A stretch of 64,000 nucleotides of DNA from Edaphochlamys debaryana (GCA_016858145.1 JAEHOE010000079.1:186001-250000), one strand, 5' to 3'; shown: positions 34,455 to 47,027, counted from the first letter of the stretch. Notes: generated by a model from the letters alone, not told the origin. Program-made: numbers and translations.

Positions 34455-37400
34455 ATGCTGCCTCGGGGGACAGCCGTATTGCTAGCAACATCGATACTGG
34501 TTGCATCTGCGCAAGCCGTCGCAGCCAGGAGCCGCTGCGTGTGGCGCGAAGATGCCGGCTGCACGTGGAGTCTCTTCGCGCCGCTTGTGGCGGCCAGCTC
34601 AGGCCGCGAAGCGGACGCGACAGTAGCCGGAACAAGCACGCTGGCAAGGTGAGCAATTGCTCGCCGCAGACGTTGAGGTTCCGTCGGCGGGCCAACTTTC
34701 TGACCACGCATGCACGCACCGCCTCGACGTTTACCCCCCCCCCCCCCCCCCCTCGCACGTGGTAGGTCCCTCCTGGAGGCCGCCCTCGCCCTCGAGTACT
34801 GCCACAGCCTCGGGGGCGCTAGTCAAGGCGCCTGCTCGGCAGCCTCGACCCGCACCTCCCCTTCGGGGCCTGCCCCCGCCTGCGTGTGGGCCACCCCCAG
34901 CGCCTCAGCAGCGCCCCTCCTCCCCCAACTCCTCCCATCCCCACCCAGCCCCTCCCCCTCCTCGCCCTCTTGCCTTCCGGCCGGGCTAGATGCCCTCCTA
35001 GCGCCGTACCTTGAGCTCACCGCGACGGACACGTGTACGGTGCACGGCTTCTTGGAGGCCTGTACGGCAGACAGCCGGTGCTTCTGGGAGGACCACAGCG
35101 AGCACGCGCACGTGAGCGGCGGGGGGCCGGGGGGTCGAATCGGGCTCCCACTGGCTGGACCTTATGTTCGGCACTCCCTTCCTTCCCCAACTCCCCCTAT
35201 CGGTGACCAGGATAGAGGTATAGAGCTGCCGTGTCGCTCCTCTTCGCTCCTCTCCCCCGACCCCACATGCCCTCTCTCATCCCACACCGCAGTGCATGCC
35301 CGACGCCTTCTACGTCCGCACCCGCCTCTCCGCCCCCGGCGCCCCCGCCACCGCGCCCCTGCCCTCCGCCGCGCTCAGCCTGCAGCACGCCTGCGCGCCC
35401 GCCTCCAACTGGCTGGACTCGCATGACTCCCGCCCCGCGCCCCTCAGCCGCGAAGCGTGCGCCGCTCAGGGTGCGTGCGTGAACGCAGGAGAGGGAGGGA
35501 GGGAGCGAGCGAAGGAAAAACAAGCGCGCTCACCGCATGAGCAAGGGGAGGAGCGGGGCTTTGGGAGTTCATGTCATGGCTGATCATGCTGTCCTGCAAT
35601 CCCCGTGGTGTGCCCAGGCACATTCGAGCTGGACGCGCCGACCCTGGCCCGCCTCGCGGCCGCCGCCGGCGTCCCCGGCGCTTCTCCGGCGCTCTTCGCC
35701 GCCCCCTCCGTGCCCCTGCCGCCTGTGCCGGCTCCCCCAACACAGCCGCCGCCGTTGGCCCCGGTGCCGGTGACGGCGACGGCAGCCACCCCCCCGACTT
35801 CGGCTTCCCAACCCCCGCCCCCCCCGCCGCCCGTGGATCAGTCCCCGCCCTCTACGCTGACGGCCGTCACAGTCCGCGAGGTGCGTTCGCTGTCAGGCCT
35901 CGCCTTTTCAGCATGGAGAATCCTTTCTCGCGTGTTGCACCCCTCTCACCTGGCCTGACACCTGACCCAAAGCCACCACCTCCCCACCTACGCACCCGCG
36001 CCCCGCAGGTCTCCTTCACCGCCGCCACCTGCCATCAGGTCTCCCGCACGCAGTGCCTGCCCACGCTGCCCAGCCTGGCCGCGGCCCTGGGGGACGCAGC
36101 CGCCGCCCTGCCGCCCGGCAACAGCACCGCCCAGATGGAGGCAGACTCTGACGTCAGGTGCGAGCGGCGGCCGTTGGTAGTTCTGGCTCGCGCAAGCATG
36201 CATGCTGCAACTTGCCAGGTTGCAGGTCACCAGCCACACAGTTGCCCTATTACTGCTGTTGTCAAGCGTTCCGACGTACGTGTCCCCTGTGCCCCGTCCC
36301 CCAGGGCCCTTCTGGAAGCGCTCGAGTCCATCCTGCGGTGCCTCGCCTCGGGGGGTGCCACCAGCAGCAGCAGCAGCACCGAGGGCACTGCCACGTCATC
36401 GACCCCCGAGGCCTGCACCGCGGCGGCGCTGGCGGCGCACCCCTCCGCGGCGCGCGCCTTCAACGCCACCTTCATGCCCGCCTGCGCCAGCCTCAGCAGC
36501 GTGGCGTGCGTGCTGCGGCCGGGCTGCGCTCTGGAGGCGCACGGAGACCACTTTGATGTGGGTCGGGGACTCGGGTTGATTGCATGCGGACGGTTTGCGC
36601 AAACCAAACCATAAAAGGTGTGCTAGGGAGTCGCTTGTTACGCCTCCTTAACGCACACGCGATATCCTTTTTACCAGCCTCCACCCTTGACCCCATGCCC
36701 CCGCCCCCCGCAGTGCATCCGCTCCCGCACCTTTGCCTCTGCCTACATCGCCGCCGGAGTGTCTGGGCCCGAGGGGGACGTGCTGGCCGGCACGGCGCAG
36801 CGCCTGGCGGACAGCTGCCGAGCGGGCGTGGCCACTTGCGGGCAGAGCCAGGTGGGGCCGGAGCGTGGGGCCCTGTAGGGGCTGCTGGTGTTGGATGGAG
36901 GGCCTGGCACCCTTCCTCTTCCTCTCAGGAATAGTGCCATCAGTCCCGAGGGGGATTGAGGGGGCGGCGATTGTCTATCTCCGCCACCGCAGCCTAGCGC
37001 CCCCCCCCCGCCCCCTGATTCACAGCTCTACAGTACACTGCCCCTTCCCTTGTGTCACGAAACCCCCCTCGCTCTCCACGCACACGCCCAGGTGCCCCTC
37101 ATGGCCCGTCCCGCCGCCCTCGACGCCCTGGCCCGCCTGCTGGCCGCATCCGAGGAGGATCACGACCACGAGGAGGAGGGCCATGAGGAGGAGGAGGACC
37201 ATGATCACGAGGAGGATGACCACGACCATGATGACCACGCGGAGGGGGAGGCCAAGGACTCGCAGCCGCTGCGCATCGCGGGCGTGTTCGTGATCCTGGT
37301 GGCGGGGCTGTCGGGAGCCTCCATCCCCATCGTGTTCAGGGTGAGCGGGCTGTGGGGAGCGTGCATGTGGGTTGGGCAAACGCATCGTGGCATCTGTCTA

Positions 37401-39585
37401 TCTGTGGGAACGGGGAGCGATGGACAGGGGAAGTTAGAGCGGGGGTCGGAGGGACAGAGGGGAGTGCGCAAGGCAGCGGGGGGGAACAAAACGAAGGCAA
37501 TCAAGGTGGGTTGGCGGACACACTCGAGCGAGGGCTTGGCTTGGGCCCTTCCACCGGGAGTCCGTACCCCACGCCCCCTCTCCCTCGTCTGCCACGCCCC
37601 TCATCCCGCCTCCAGCTGCACCCCGCCCCGCCCCCCCTGCCCCCCCTCCCCCTCCCTCACAGAACATCCTCCGCGGCAACCCCCTGGCGGCCGCCGGCCT
37701 GCGGGCGCTGTGCGCGGGCGTGCTGCTGAGCCTGGCCCTGGTGCACGTGTCCACCCACGCCGTCATGGAGATGGAGGGGCTGGAGACGGGCTCCGACCCA
37801 CATGAGGGCCACGACCACCGCCGCATGCGCAGCATGCGCCGCGCGCTGCTGCAGAGCATGGACGAGCTGGAGGACTACGGCGGCGAGGCGGATAGCCACG
37901 AGGAGGAGGAGGGGGGCAACGGCGGGCCGCACGACCACGGCTTCCCCTGGGGCATGACGTGCGTGCTGTTCGGCTTCCTGGTCATGGCCGGCATGGAGCA
38001 CCTCACGCACGCGCTGTACGACATGGCCGTCGCACGCGCAGCACGCCGCGCGGCCGAGAAGGCCGCCGCCAAGGCCAAGGCCGCCGGCGGCGACGGAGCC
38101 GACGGCGCCTACCTCGCCCAGGCCGACAGCGGCGGCTGCGACCCGCAGCACGACAGCGAGCATCCCGTCAAGCTCGTGCCAGCGCTTTCTCAAAACGCCC
38201 TCGACGTCGCTAGCAAGCAGGGAACGATGCAGCAAGCGAAAACGGGGCGCGGCTCATCGGGCTCTGACGAGGACGGCGTCGTGCTGGCGATCGGCCCAAC
38301 CGACTCGCTCGCGCCCAACCAACTCCACAACCGCCACAACCACCAGCAAGGCCCCGCGCCCGTCGTGTACGCCTCCGGCTGCGCCACGCACGCCTCGTCG
38401 CTGGGCGCTGCGGCCGAGGGCGGCGTGGAGGGCTTCCGCCTTATGGGTCTGGCGGTTCTGTTCGAGCTGGGCTGCTCCTTCCACTCCTTCCTCATTGGTG
38501 AGCCACGATACGTACATGACATTCGGGACAGTAATAGGGAAGGTCACAGCGGAAGAGAACGCCCGGGGCGAGGTTGGCAGATTCACGCATGAACCCCGGG
38601 GGCTGCTTACCTCAAGAGCAGCGGGGTCCTGCCTGGCACGGTCTAGGAAGCGTGGGCTGCTCACGCGTCCCCCTCCATTCCGCCCCCCGTTGCGCCCCAC
38701 CTCTCCGCCCAGGCCTGATGCTGGGCACCGCCGTGGTGTGGTCCGAGGCACGCAACCTGCTCATCGTGCTGGCGTTCCACCAGTTCCTGGAGGTGGGGGA
38801 GGGAGGGGGCGGGGCAGGGAGGGGCGGGGGGAGGGAGGGGCGGGGGGGGGGGGGGGCAGGGGGGGGGGGGGGGGGGGGCAGGGGGGAGCCGTGGGCCTGA
38901 TGAGGCTGCAGCATTTCATCAGTTCCCGCGAGGTGGGGAGGTAGGAGATGGGGGAGGCGGGGGAGGGAGAGGGGTTGGCTGGAGGAGGAAGGTTGGGGGC
39001 GGAAGATCTGGCGCTACTGTAGCCCTCTGCCCGTAAGCGCTTCTCCACCCCTCACCCCACAGGGCGTGAGCCTGTCTGACGTGCTCACTCGCGCCAAGCT
39101 CAAGCCCTGGCAGCTGCTGGTGGGAGTGCTCCTCTACTCGGTCACCTGCCCCGCGGGCGTGGGCGTCGGGATTGGGATCGCGGATACGTACGACAGCGGA
39201 TCCACGACGGCGCGCGCCGTACAGGGCACCATCAACGGCGTGGCGGCGGGTCTCCTGCTGTACCTGGCGGTGAGTGTTGCCTTCCGTACGGAGTGTTGTA
39301 CGACTGGACATGGGACGTGCGGCCGCCGAGGGCAGCCTAGATTACAACGCTACTGAGCGTCTTATATAACGTATCTGCCGGTCTGCCTCTGCTCTTGAGT
39401 CTTGACGCGCGCCCCGCCCCCCCCCTTGATCCCACCCCACGCATACACACACACAGGCGGCCCTGGTTCTCCAGGAGTTTGGCTCCGAGGCCCTGGCACG
39501 CTGGCGGCCGCTGCAGCGGCTGTTCCTGTACGGCCTCATGTGGCTGGGCGCCGCCGTATTCACCGTACTGGCGCTGTGGGCGTAA
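34455..39585 (+). CDS. ZIP-family zinc transporter with large Cys-rich N-terminal domain
   Basis: Twelve exons: 34455-34648, 34766-35111, 35293-35470, 35618-35880, 36009-36157, 36305-36557, 36714-36851, 37092-37340, 37663-38497, 38713-38792, 39063-39269 and 39457-39585, giving 1006 residues. A signal peptide precedes about 500 residues of Cys-containing, Pro-rich extracytoplasmic sequence. Then comes an EEDHDHEEEGHEEEE-type His/acid stretch and ZIP helices. The signatures are clear: ELGCSFHSFLIG (helix IV, HS...G) and VLAFHQFLEG (helix V, HQ..EG) form the metal-binding pair. A second loop has HEGHDH and PHDHG. ZIP proteins move Zn2+ (or Fe/Mn) into the cytosol. The exact exon 2 is uncertain: its Pro-rich centre could hide an in-frame intron. 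A C-run of about 19 bases lies in intron 1. Confidence 0.88.
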
Positions 39586-40799
39586 GAGCCGCACAACTAA
39601 GCGCATGCGGTACCGGCGGAACCAGACAGACCAGTACGCGAGCCCACTCAACGAATGAAGCTTCCGTGATCCTGACGCCTGCAGGGCGGCGTGCTTACGT
39701 GATCAGATAGAGGGCGCAAGGGTTGCGTGGGCCCCAGTAGACAGACAGGCGCGGCGCGTGGGTGCGGGGTGTGCGCGGTTTGGGCTGGAGCCTAATGAGT
39801 CATGTTCATCATATTGGAGCCTATAGGAGTTTTAGTGCGGTGTGAATGGTACTGCTAACACGATAGAGCGTGTCAATACGTGCGTTGTACGCACCTGCTG
39901 CATGAGCCTGGGGGCGGCACCCCTTGCCGAACAACTCATGTCTGCCCTGAACTCAATCCAGTTGGGCGCTGCATGCCGGCGGCCCTGTGCTGGCGCTACC
40001 AGTTCGTTCGAGTGACCTCGTGCATGTACTGCTGATAAACTTGCGGCGGGATGACTGTCTGCGTGGCTGGGGAGGGGATTAGTAGCTCATGCTAATTTCA
40101 GTCTGTGCGCTTTGGGGAGATTTGGCACGGGGCAAGTACCTATCGTACTCATCACCGGGTGGGACCTGAAGACCCTTGAATTACAGGGCCGCTGGCGGGA
40201 TCGTGCAAAGCACCACGACAGGTCTCAACGGCCTCCCACGCACAGCTTTGCATGCATGTGCCCTGCATGTGCCATGCGACCACGTCCACATCGACCTTCA
40301 CGGAACCAGCAGATCACAAAGTGCAACTGGAATGCGCGAGGCACCCTGCCCCAGCCGAGCGTGCCATCTTGTACTGCACTGCATTGCGCTCTGCTTCCAA
40401 CCCTGCCCCAGCCTAGGGCCCATCCGACACGGAAAACCGTGCTAGGGCACCAGGGACCCGTGCACCTTCCGCCCTTCAGTTCACTCTAGGTATTGGCACC
40501 CGCTCGGGCCCACGCCGCCTGCCCTCGCGTCCCAGGCCAACCGCCCTCTGCGGACCGACGGCCCAATTTGCCAGCATTCCGGCTTACTTGGGAATCAGCC
40601 AAAACTCCCACCGGTTTCATTCCGGCACACACGCACACCTCATACATGCCGTCCCGCCGTAAGGCCAGCAGGTAAGCCAACGAATGCGTTAGCGCCCTTG
40701 CTGCATGGGTACGGCTTGGTACCATTTGCTTCTTCAAACTTGACGCTTGCAAGCTGCAACCAAGCGTATCTACTGCCCCTAGCGCCAAACGTAGCCTAT
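39586..40799. other. Convergent intergenic region
   Basis: This stretch contains the 3' flanks of the ZIP gene (+) and of the secreted-protein gene at 40800 (-). TTACA at 40181-40185 is a minus-strand TGTAA, 615 bp past the latter's stop. No gene was recognised. Confidence 0.45.
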
Positions 40800-42854
40800 C
40801 TACTTGTGCTTAGGGGGCGACCGCTTCGGCGGGGGCCGCCGCAGCAGGAATAGCTTCCGAGGGGGAGGGCGACGGAGCTTGGGAGAGGGCTTGGGAGAGG
40901 GCTTGGGCGAGGGGGAGGGCAGGGGAGAGGGAGAGGGGGAGGCCTCCTCGGGGAAAGCCTCCTCGGGGGAGGCCTCCTCGGGAGAAGCCTCCTCCGGGGA
41001 AGCCTCCTCGGGAGAAGAATCCTCAGGGGAAGACTCCTCAGGGGAAGAGTCCTCAGGGGAAGACTCCTCAGGGGAAGACTCCTCGGGAGAAGAGTCCTCA
41101 GGAGAAGCCTCCTCAGGAGAAGCCTCCTCAGGAGAAGCCTCCTCAGGAGAAGCCTCCTCAGGAGAGGCCTCCTCGGGAGAGGGAGTGGAGCCCGAAGGTT
41201 CACGTGGGCCTGCGGTGGACCCCGTGGGGGCACGCGACCAGCGTTACGGTTCACGCCACATGCCCTTTCCCTTCTCGAGCATTCTCTGACAGGACAACTC
41301 AGGCCCATCCATGCCGCCACGCACACCCGCCAAGCGTGTTGGTGCGTCTTCCACCTGCCCACTGGGCAGTGCCCAGCCCCGCAGTCTACAGGGCCTGTGC
41401 GTCCCCCCCCCCACACACACACATGCAAGCTGCTCCCGCACCCTCCAGCAGGCTCCCGCCACCCAACGTCACCCGACCGTCCTCACATGCGTCTGCGGCA
41501 CAGCTGGGATCGACGGTGAGAGTGGTCGAGGTCTGAGCCCACGTGGGACCGCGGCGGGTGGCGCTAGTGATTGCCAGCTTGACCGGATCTGCAAGGGGTA
41601 CGGGGAAGATACAGGCGATGCGTGCTGAGGGCGTGCCAAAGGGCCGCAGGGAGGGCCACAGCAGGAGGCTAAGAGCAGCTTGCACGGTGCGGCCACAGAG
41701 GCTGGGGCGAAGGACGCAGAAAGAGGCAGGCATGGCTGGGGTTTCTGCGGGCGCCCCTGGGGGTGGGGGTAAGCTGGCCAAGCAAGTGGCCGGGCAGGCC
41801 ACCCACCCGTGTGGCCGCAGGGGATGGTGAGGGTGGCAATGAAGCTGGTCATGTAGCGCTCGTCGCCCATGCCAGTGTCGATGCGGTTGGGGCTGGGGGG
41901 CAAAGACGGGGGGGGGGGGGAAACAGGGGGGAACAGGAGGGAACAGGGGGCAGCGAGTGAGCGTTGCGGGCAGCGTGATCAGAGAGTATGCCCTCTTGGG
42001 AGCCCCTTCGGGTTTGGGAGGCCCTTTGGAGCCCCATGAGTTGCAGGGCTCCATGTCGTGCCTCGCTCGGTGTGCCAGCTGTAGCGGTGGCCAGTCCTCT
42101 CCAGGAACCCTGCCCTTTCCTCTCTAGCTTGTCAGGGACTATGAAGTACCCATCCCGCCCCTTTGCCTTCTGCGCCACTCGGGCCCCCCATCACAACGTC
42201 CTCCTTCCAAGCCACCCGCCAGGCCCCACTGCTGTCCACGCCCCTTACCAGGAGTCTGTGGACACATAGCTCCCAGAGAAGGCTCCCACGGAAGCCGTCA
42301 TCAGAGTGAGGCGCGAGCTGGTGTAGGCCACCTGGAGGACCGGGAGCGGACGGGCGTGGTTACCGTACCCATACGGTACATAAGCGTGGGAGAGCCGCAG
42401 AGCAGTCGGACGATAGGGGGAGGCCTGACGGGCGGGTACCGTATGCCCTCCTGTGCCACTGAGCTAAGGCGACTGCCGTAACGCCGTCCCTGCCACGTCC
42501 AGACTCGCTACAGACGCGCGGCAAGGGTACGGTGTGAGAGCTGGTGCGGCTCCGCATGGTTACACATCGTGCGCTCACCGAGATGGCGTGCGGCTTTCCG
42601 GGGCACATGGAAGTCGTTGCTGCGCCCGAGGCGTCCTTAACGACGATGCTGATGCTCGAGTCCTGGTATGGCGTCCCGTGCGGGTTGCGCTCGCCGTCCA
42701 CGCGGATGCCCCCGAGGTTACCCTCCGGCTGGGCGTCGCACGCCATGCCGCTGTCGGTCACGCCCCACGAGCTGTCATACCAGTACCATGGGAACGCATG
42801 ACAACTGCTGAGCGCGATAATGAGAAGCGCCGAGTAAAGCAGCTGTCGCGCCAT
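40800..42854 (-). CDS. Secreted Cys-domain protein with acidic SPEE-repeat tail (paralog 2)
   Basis: Five exons: 42854-42579, 42331-42249, 41892-41807, 41588-41487 and 41209-40800, giving 318 residues. The signal peptide ([18 protein letters not shown]) and domain blocks match the paralog at 24578: [31 protein letters not shown], a '[13 protein letters not shown]' strand, NRIDTG and LTIPCG. Exon 1 is the same length (276 bp) and exon 4 the same (102 bp). The tail consists of about 16 repeats of S-P-E-(E/D)-(A/S), then [16 protein letters not shown], and a basic end with two RRPPP motifs finishing SPPKHK. The repeats are highly acidic and Ser-Pro-rich, so likely glycosylated and able to bind cations in the wall. 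Function is unknown. Confidence 0.82.
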
Positions 42855-44063
42855 GGTGTTTGGCGCGCTCTCGCAGCGATACCAGCGACTGTCACGCGTT
42901 CGGTGCCTGCAATACTGGTATAGCGCAATTGGAGGCAGAAACCAGGACAAAACAGCGCCGATGAGGCCCTCCTCGTATAGGTATAATTACGCGACCCTCG
43001 TAGATCACAATTGCCAGACTGCGGCATGGTACCTCGTCGCTTACGAGGCACGGCTCGTCCTGTCGCGAGACAGACCCGCCGCAGAAACCGCGGTGCCCAG
43101 GACGGCAAGGCACATATCCACGTCTACGCACGCACGCACAGCCGGGCGCCAAGGGAACACCGCGAAACGCGCCCGTCGTCCGAGCATGACAGACAGCGGT
43201 CCACGGACGAGCGCCCAAGAGGGCTGGAGTTTCTCGCTGGAGTAGACATCAGCATCAGCTTCTCGGCATCTCGGTCGCCCGCCCCCCCCCCCCTTGCGCA
43301 CCCCCCGATCCCAAGGAAACATCCTAAGCCGCACCCTGGGCCTTAGTCCGAGCGGGTCAGACGGACGAGCGCCTCCAAAGAGTTGACAGGACGGTGGGCC
43401 GTGGCGTGCGGTGGGGGCCCTGAAAGCCAGGGTCGGCTGTTGCATGGGCATTCAGCGAGTCCTTCAGACTCATGTGCCTTCCGCTGCTCCGCATTCCTCA
43501 GCCCTCGTCTCCACATGCCATCCCGCGCCCCACCTGCTGTTCAGAGCTCACAGCTGCTCACAGAGACATTCCTATTGCCTCCCTGCTCCGAGTGCTCCCC
43601 GAGGCCACCGGCCCCGCTTCCTAGACAGTGTCAGCACCCGCCTTGCTCTACTTCGCGGTTCAGTTCACATGCCCATCTACGGTTCAGATGGCCCACTAGG
43701 TTGGCCCCACAGCAGTCAAATGCGTGCGTCAGTACCAAAATCCTGCCTGCCTCAACCTCATGCACATGGCGTGGCGTCAGTTCCTATGTATGCATCCAGT
43801 ACCGTATGGACTCCTATCACACGGCAAATGTTCAACCCCGCGGTTCACGCGTGCAGTGGCCCTCAGCCCCTCGGGCCTGCGCATTAGCACAGCGCCCCGA
43901 CGGCAGACTGCGGCCGACTGCCGTCCCCGCTTCACGGCGGATCCTCGAGAAGGCAGCTCAGTGCATCCAGTGTATCCAACACTCATGCATAACGGCGTCG
44001 CACATGCTCCCACTCGCTTCCCCACTCCTGTCAACCGCAAAGGGCGCACGCAGCTCTGCGGTC
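42855..44063. other. Intergenic region between secreted paralogs 2 and 3
   Basis: About 1.2 kb, serving as 5' flank of the gene to the left and 3' flank of the gene to the right. No domain-bearing frame, no TTACA signal and no RNA gene was seen. Confidence 0.4.
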
Positions 44064-47027
44064 TCAGCGGAGCAGCTTGCGGGGCGGCGGCCGGCGCAGC
44101 GGCGGCGCGCGCTGGAAGGGCGGCCAGTGGCCCACCCTGAAGCGACGGACCACACGTGTCTCTGAACGCTCGGTTGGGGGCTTGTGTCGGGTCGTTCGGG
44201 ACGGCGAGGGCGAGGCGTGGGGCGCGGGGGAGGGCTCCGGAGAGGGCTCTGGAGAGGGCTCCGGGGAGGGCTCCGGGGAGGGCTCTGGAGAGGGCTCCGG
44301 GGAGGGCTCCGGGGAGGGCTCTGGGGAGGGCGAAGGCGAGGGCTCAGGTGAGGGAGAGGGCTCGATTGTTGGGGTTGTTGGGGGCGGGGGCTGCAGGCTG
44401 GGGAGCATGGGGCCGAAGGGGGGGGCGGGGCTGACGGGCGTTGCCGGGGTGGTGGGGCTGGGCGGCGGCGGGGATTCGAGGGAGGGGAAGTCGGGGAGGG
44501 GCGGCGGCGAGCGCGGGGGAGGGGGGTCGAGGAAGGGGCTGAAGGGGCTGAAGGGGGGGACGAAGGGTGGCAGCGGGTTGAACGGGATGCTGGGGGAAGG
44601 CGGCGGCGGCGGGCTGGGCGAGTCAGGCACCCCAGGCACTGAGGGGACGTCGGGCTCAAACGGGCTCCCTGGAACTTCGGGAGGCGGCGGGCTGGGCTCC
44701 CCAGGCACCCCTGGCTCGCCAGGCAGGTCCGGCGTGTCAGGGCTGGGAGGTGGCGGGAACTCGGGCTCTCCGGGGGCCTCGGGGGAAGCCGGGGGCGGCG
44801 GGTCGGGCAGGCCTGGCTGGTCGGGCACGCCCGGCTGGCCGGGCTCGCCGGGAGACTGTGGCACCCTCGGGCTCCGCGGGGGTGGCGGCGACGGGTCCTC
44901 GCTCACAGCCGGGGGACCTGTGGGGCCGAAGGACGGCACCGGTTGTGAGCCGGAGCAGAGCTGGGAGAGCGGGGCGAACACGCCGACGACCGGGCCGGGC
45001 AGACGTGCCCCTGCAGTACGGCCCTTTCTGGACGCGCAACCCCCACCCCAGCTCGGCTTAACCAGACCATCTCGGCCGCCCGGCCCCGGCGGTCGTACAG
45101 CGCCCGACGCCGGCCGACGGCGTGATCACGTCATCCATATCCAGATTCAGCCTTAGTCATCGCCCGTACTCACATGCCCCCACGGAGCAGCTCGTGTCCA
45201 CGTCCACAGACATGCTGTTCTGCGCCCATTGCTTTGTAATGCCGCGGCCCGCGCTGGTGATCTTGAACGTGATCGAGCCTGCATCGTGAGAGGCGAAGGG
45301 CACGCACACTCAATGTGGCGGAGTGTGGCGGCATTGACGTGTGTAATTGGGCGTGTCTCGGGCTTGAACGCGCTCGTTTGGTGCAAATTGGCTTCAGAGC
45401 GATAGCATAGAGGTCGCGCAGGGCCTTGCAGGGGTGGGTCGTGAGGGCAGTGTGCTGTGCGCGCTGAGCAGCTGCCGGCTGGGGGCCGTGGCCGGCGGGG
45501 CTGTGCCTAGGCGGAGGAGAGCCTGCTGGGTGGCTTGGGGGCGAGGTAGCGCGTGGTCCCACCTGAGGCATCGCAGGGCACCTCGAGGGTGGTGTCGAAG
45601 GAGGCCGCGAAGTCGGCCCCGTTGCCTAGGTCGAGGCGGTTGGGGCTGGGGGAGAAGGAAGGGGACGGCACGGGTTGAAGCCGGGTGCGGTGGCGGACGT
45701 AAACCCCGCCAGACTGTGTGGAGGCAAAGTGGCTGTCACGGCAACCCCGCACAATGCGCGGTTGACCCCTCGTTCCTCCAAGCTGTCCAACCCGCACCCG
45801 CCGCCATTCTCGCCCAATGGCTCAGGCCCAATCCACCTACACGGCCCCAACTCCAGCGCCTCCCCCCCCAGGTCCCGGCCCCGTCTCCAAAGGTCCTCAC
45901 CAGCCAGCGTCCGTCGGACTGGGACTTGTGAACGTCCCCACAGAGGCGGACATCAGGGCCAGACGGCTGCGGGGAAAGCCCACCTGCAGGCACCGGTAGG
46001 GTAAGAGTGTAAAGGTGACTTTTTGATGACTTTGTTATGCGGAAGGCGAACGAGAGGCTGAGGCAAGGGGCAAGAGGCTACTCGGAGGCGGACTGTGGAC
46101 CGCTGACCCTTGGCATCCGGGGCATACTCCTGCCAATACCGGGCCTTACAAAGGCGCCTGCAGGCCCCGCCGGAGGCCCCTCCCGCCACGCTACGCGCGA
46201 CCCCCCAGCCGCGCCCGCTGGCCCGGCCGTACGGCACGTGTGCCACTCGTGACCGCCTGTCTCACCGTGACGCCGTACGTGCCCCCTCGGCACACCGTGC
46301 TCGCGAGCCCCCCCGATGAGTCTGTTACGGTAAAGGTGATGGCCGTATCCAACATGGGCGTTCCTACCGGAGTGGGGGGACGGTGTTGGGGATCGGGCAA
46401 GAGTGAGCCGGCGCAAGGGACCGCGCTAGGGTGTGGGAGATGGGCACAGCGTCTAGAGGAGTAGTGAGCACGGGTGTTCAGTCATCCCAGTGGGGCTGCA
46501 GTAGGACAGCCCCTGTCAGCGGCCAAAGAGCGGGCCCCGACGGAGGCAGGTGCGAGCAGGTGCCAGCACAGCACGGGCCTGCCGCTGAAGCCTTCACCCA
46601 GAAGCCGCCCCAATAGCGTATGGCCCCAGCGAGCCCTCCCCTTTCAAAGACCCGAACCCTCTTCCCTAAACCAGAGAAGGTGGCTAGAGGCGAGAAGGCA
46701 CGGCGGGCTGCAGTGCCACGACCTTTCCCCACCCCTCGACGTCATGGCTAGGCCTCTCACCGTGAGGGACTGGTTGGCCGAAAACCTCCATGTCCTCGTA
46801 AGACATCTCCGGATGCGCGTCACAGGCGTGGCCGTCCGGGAACACGCCCGCGTCGGGGCTCCACCTGCGGCGAGGAGTGCAATCCATGATTGGAATGCGG
46901 GCAAATGTCAGGGTTTGGGCGCGCCAGCTTACCAGTACATGGGATATCCCTTCACAGCAGCAGTACACATGAGCAGTAGCACTGCTGTGGTGAGCCCGCC
47001 TGGCGAGCGAGTGCGTCGTCGCTGCAT
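44064..47027 (-). CDS. Secreted Cys-domain protein with collagen-like and SPEP tail (paralog 3)
   Basis: Seven exons: 47027-46933, 46864-46761, 46363-46266, 45983-45901, 45645-45563, 45278-45174 and 44917-44064, giving 473 residues. Compared with its paralogs, the first exon is divided by two extra introns. The signal peptide (LTTAVLLLMCTAAVKG) is followed by YPMYW, ACDAHP, PHGTP, VCRGGTYGV, 'SRLALMSASVGTF', NRLDLG and LEVPCDASG. The tail of about 285 residues starts with collagen-like triads (SPGEPGQPGVP, LPGEPGVPGEP), passes through PPPPSP blocks, and has about ten S-P-E-P repeats before a basic [10 protein letters not shown] end shared with paralog 2. It is probably an extracellular-matrix glycoprotein; hydroxyproline modification is expected but not shown. 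Confidence 0.82.

Noticed and set aside
40804..41289. Plus-strand Ser/Gly/Glu-repeat frame
   Set aside because: It is the mirror of the SPEEA tail of the minus-strand secreted gene, whose splice phases and paralogy fix the true frame.
44077..45156. 359-residue plus-strand Gly/Ser/Glu-rich frame
   Set aside because: It is the antisense shadow of the SPEP/collagen-like tail of paralog 3.
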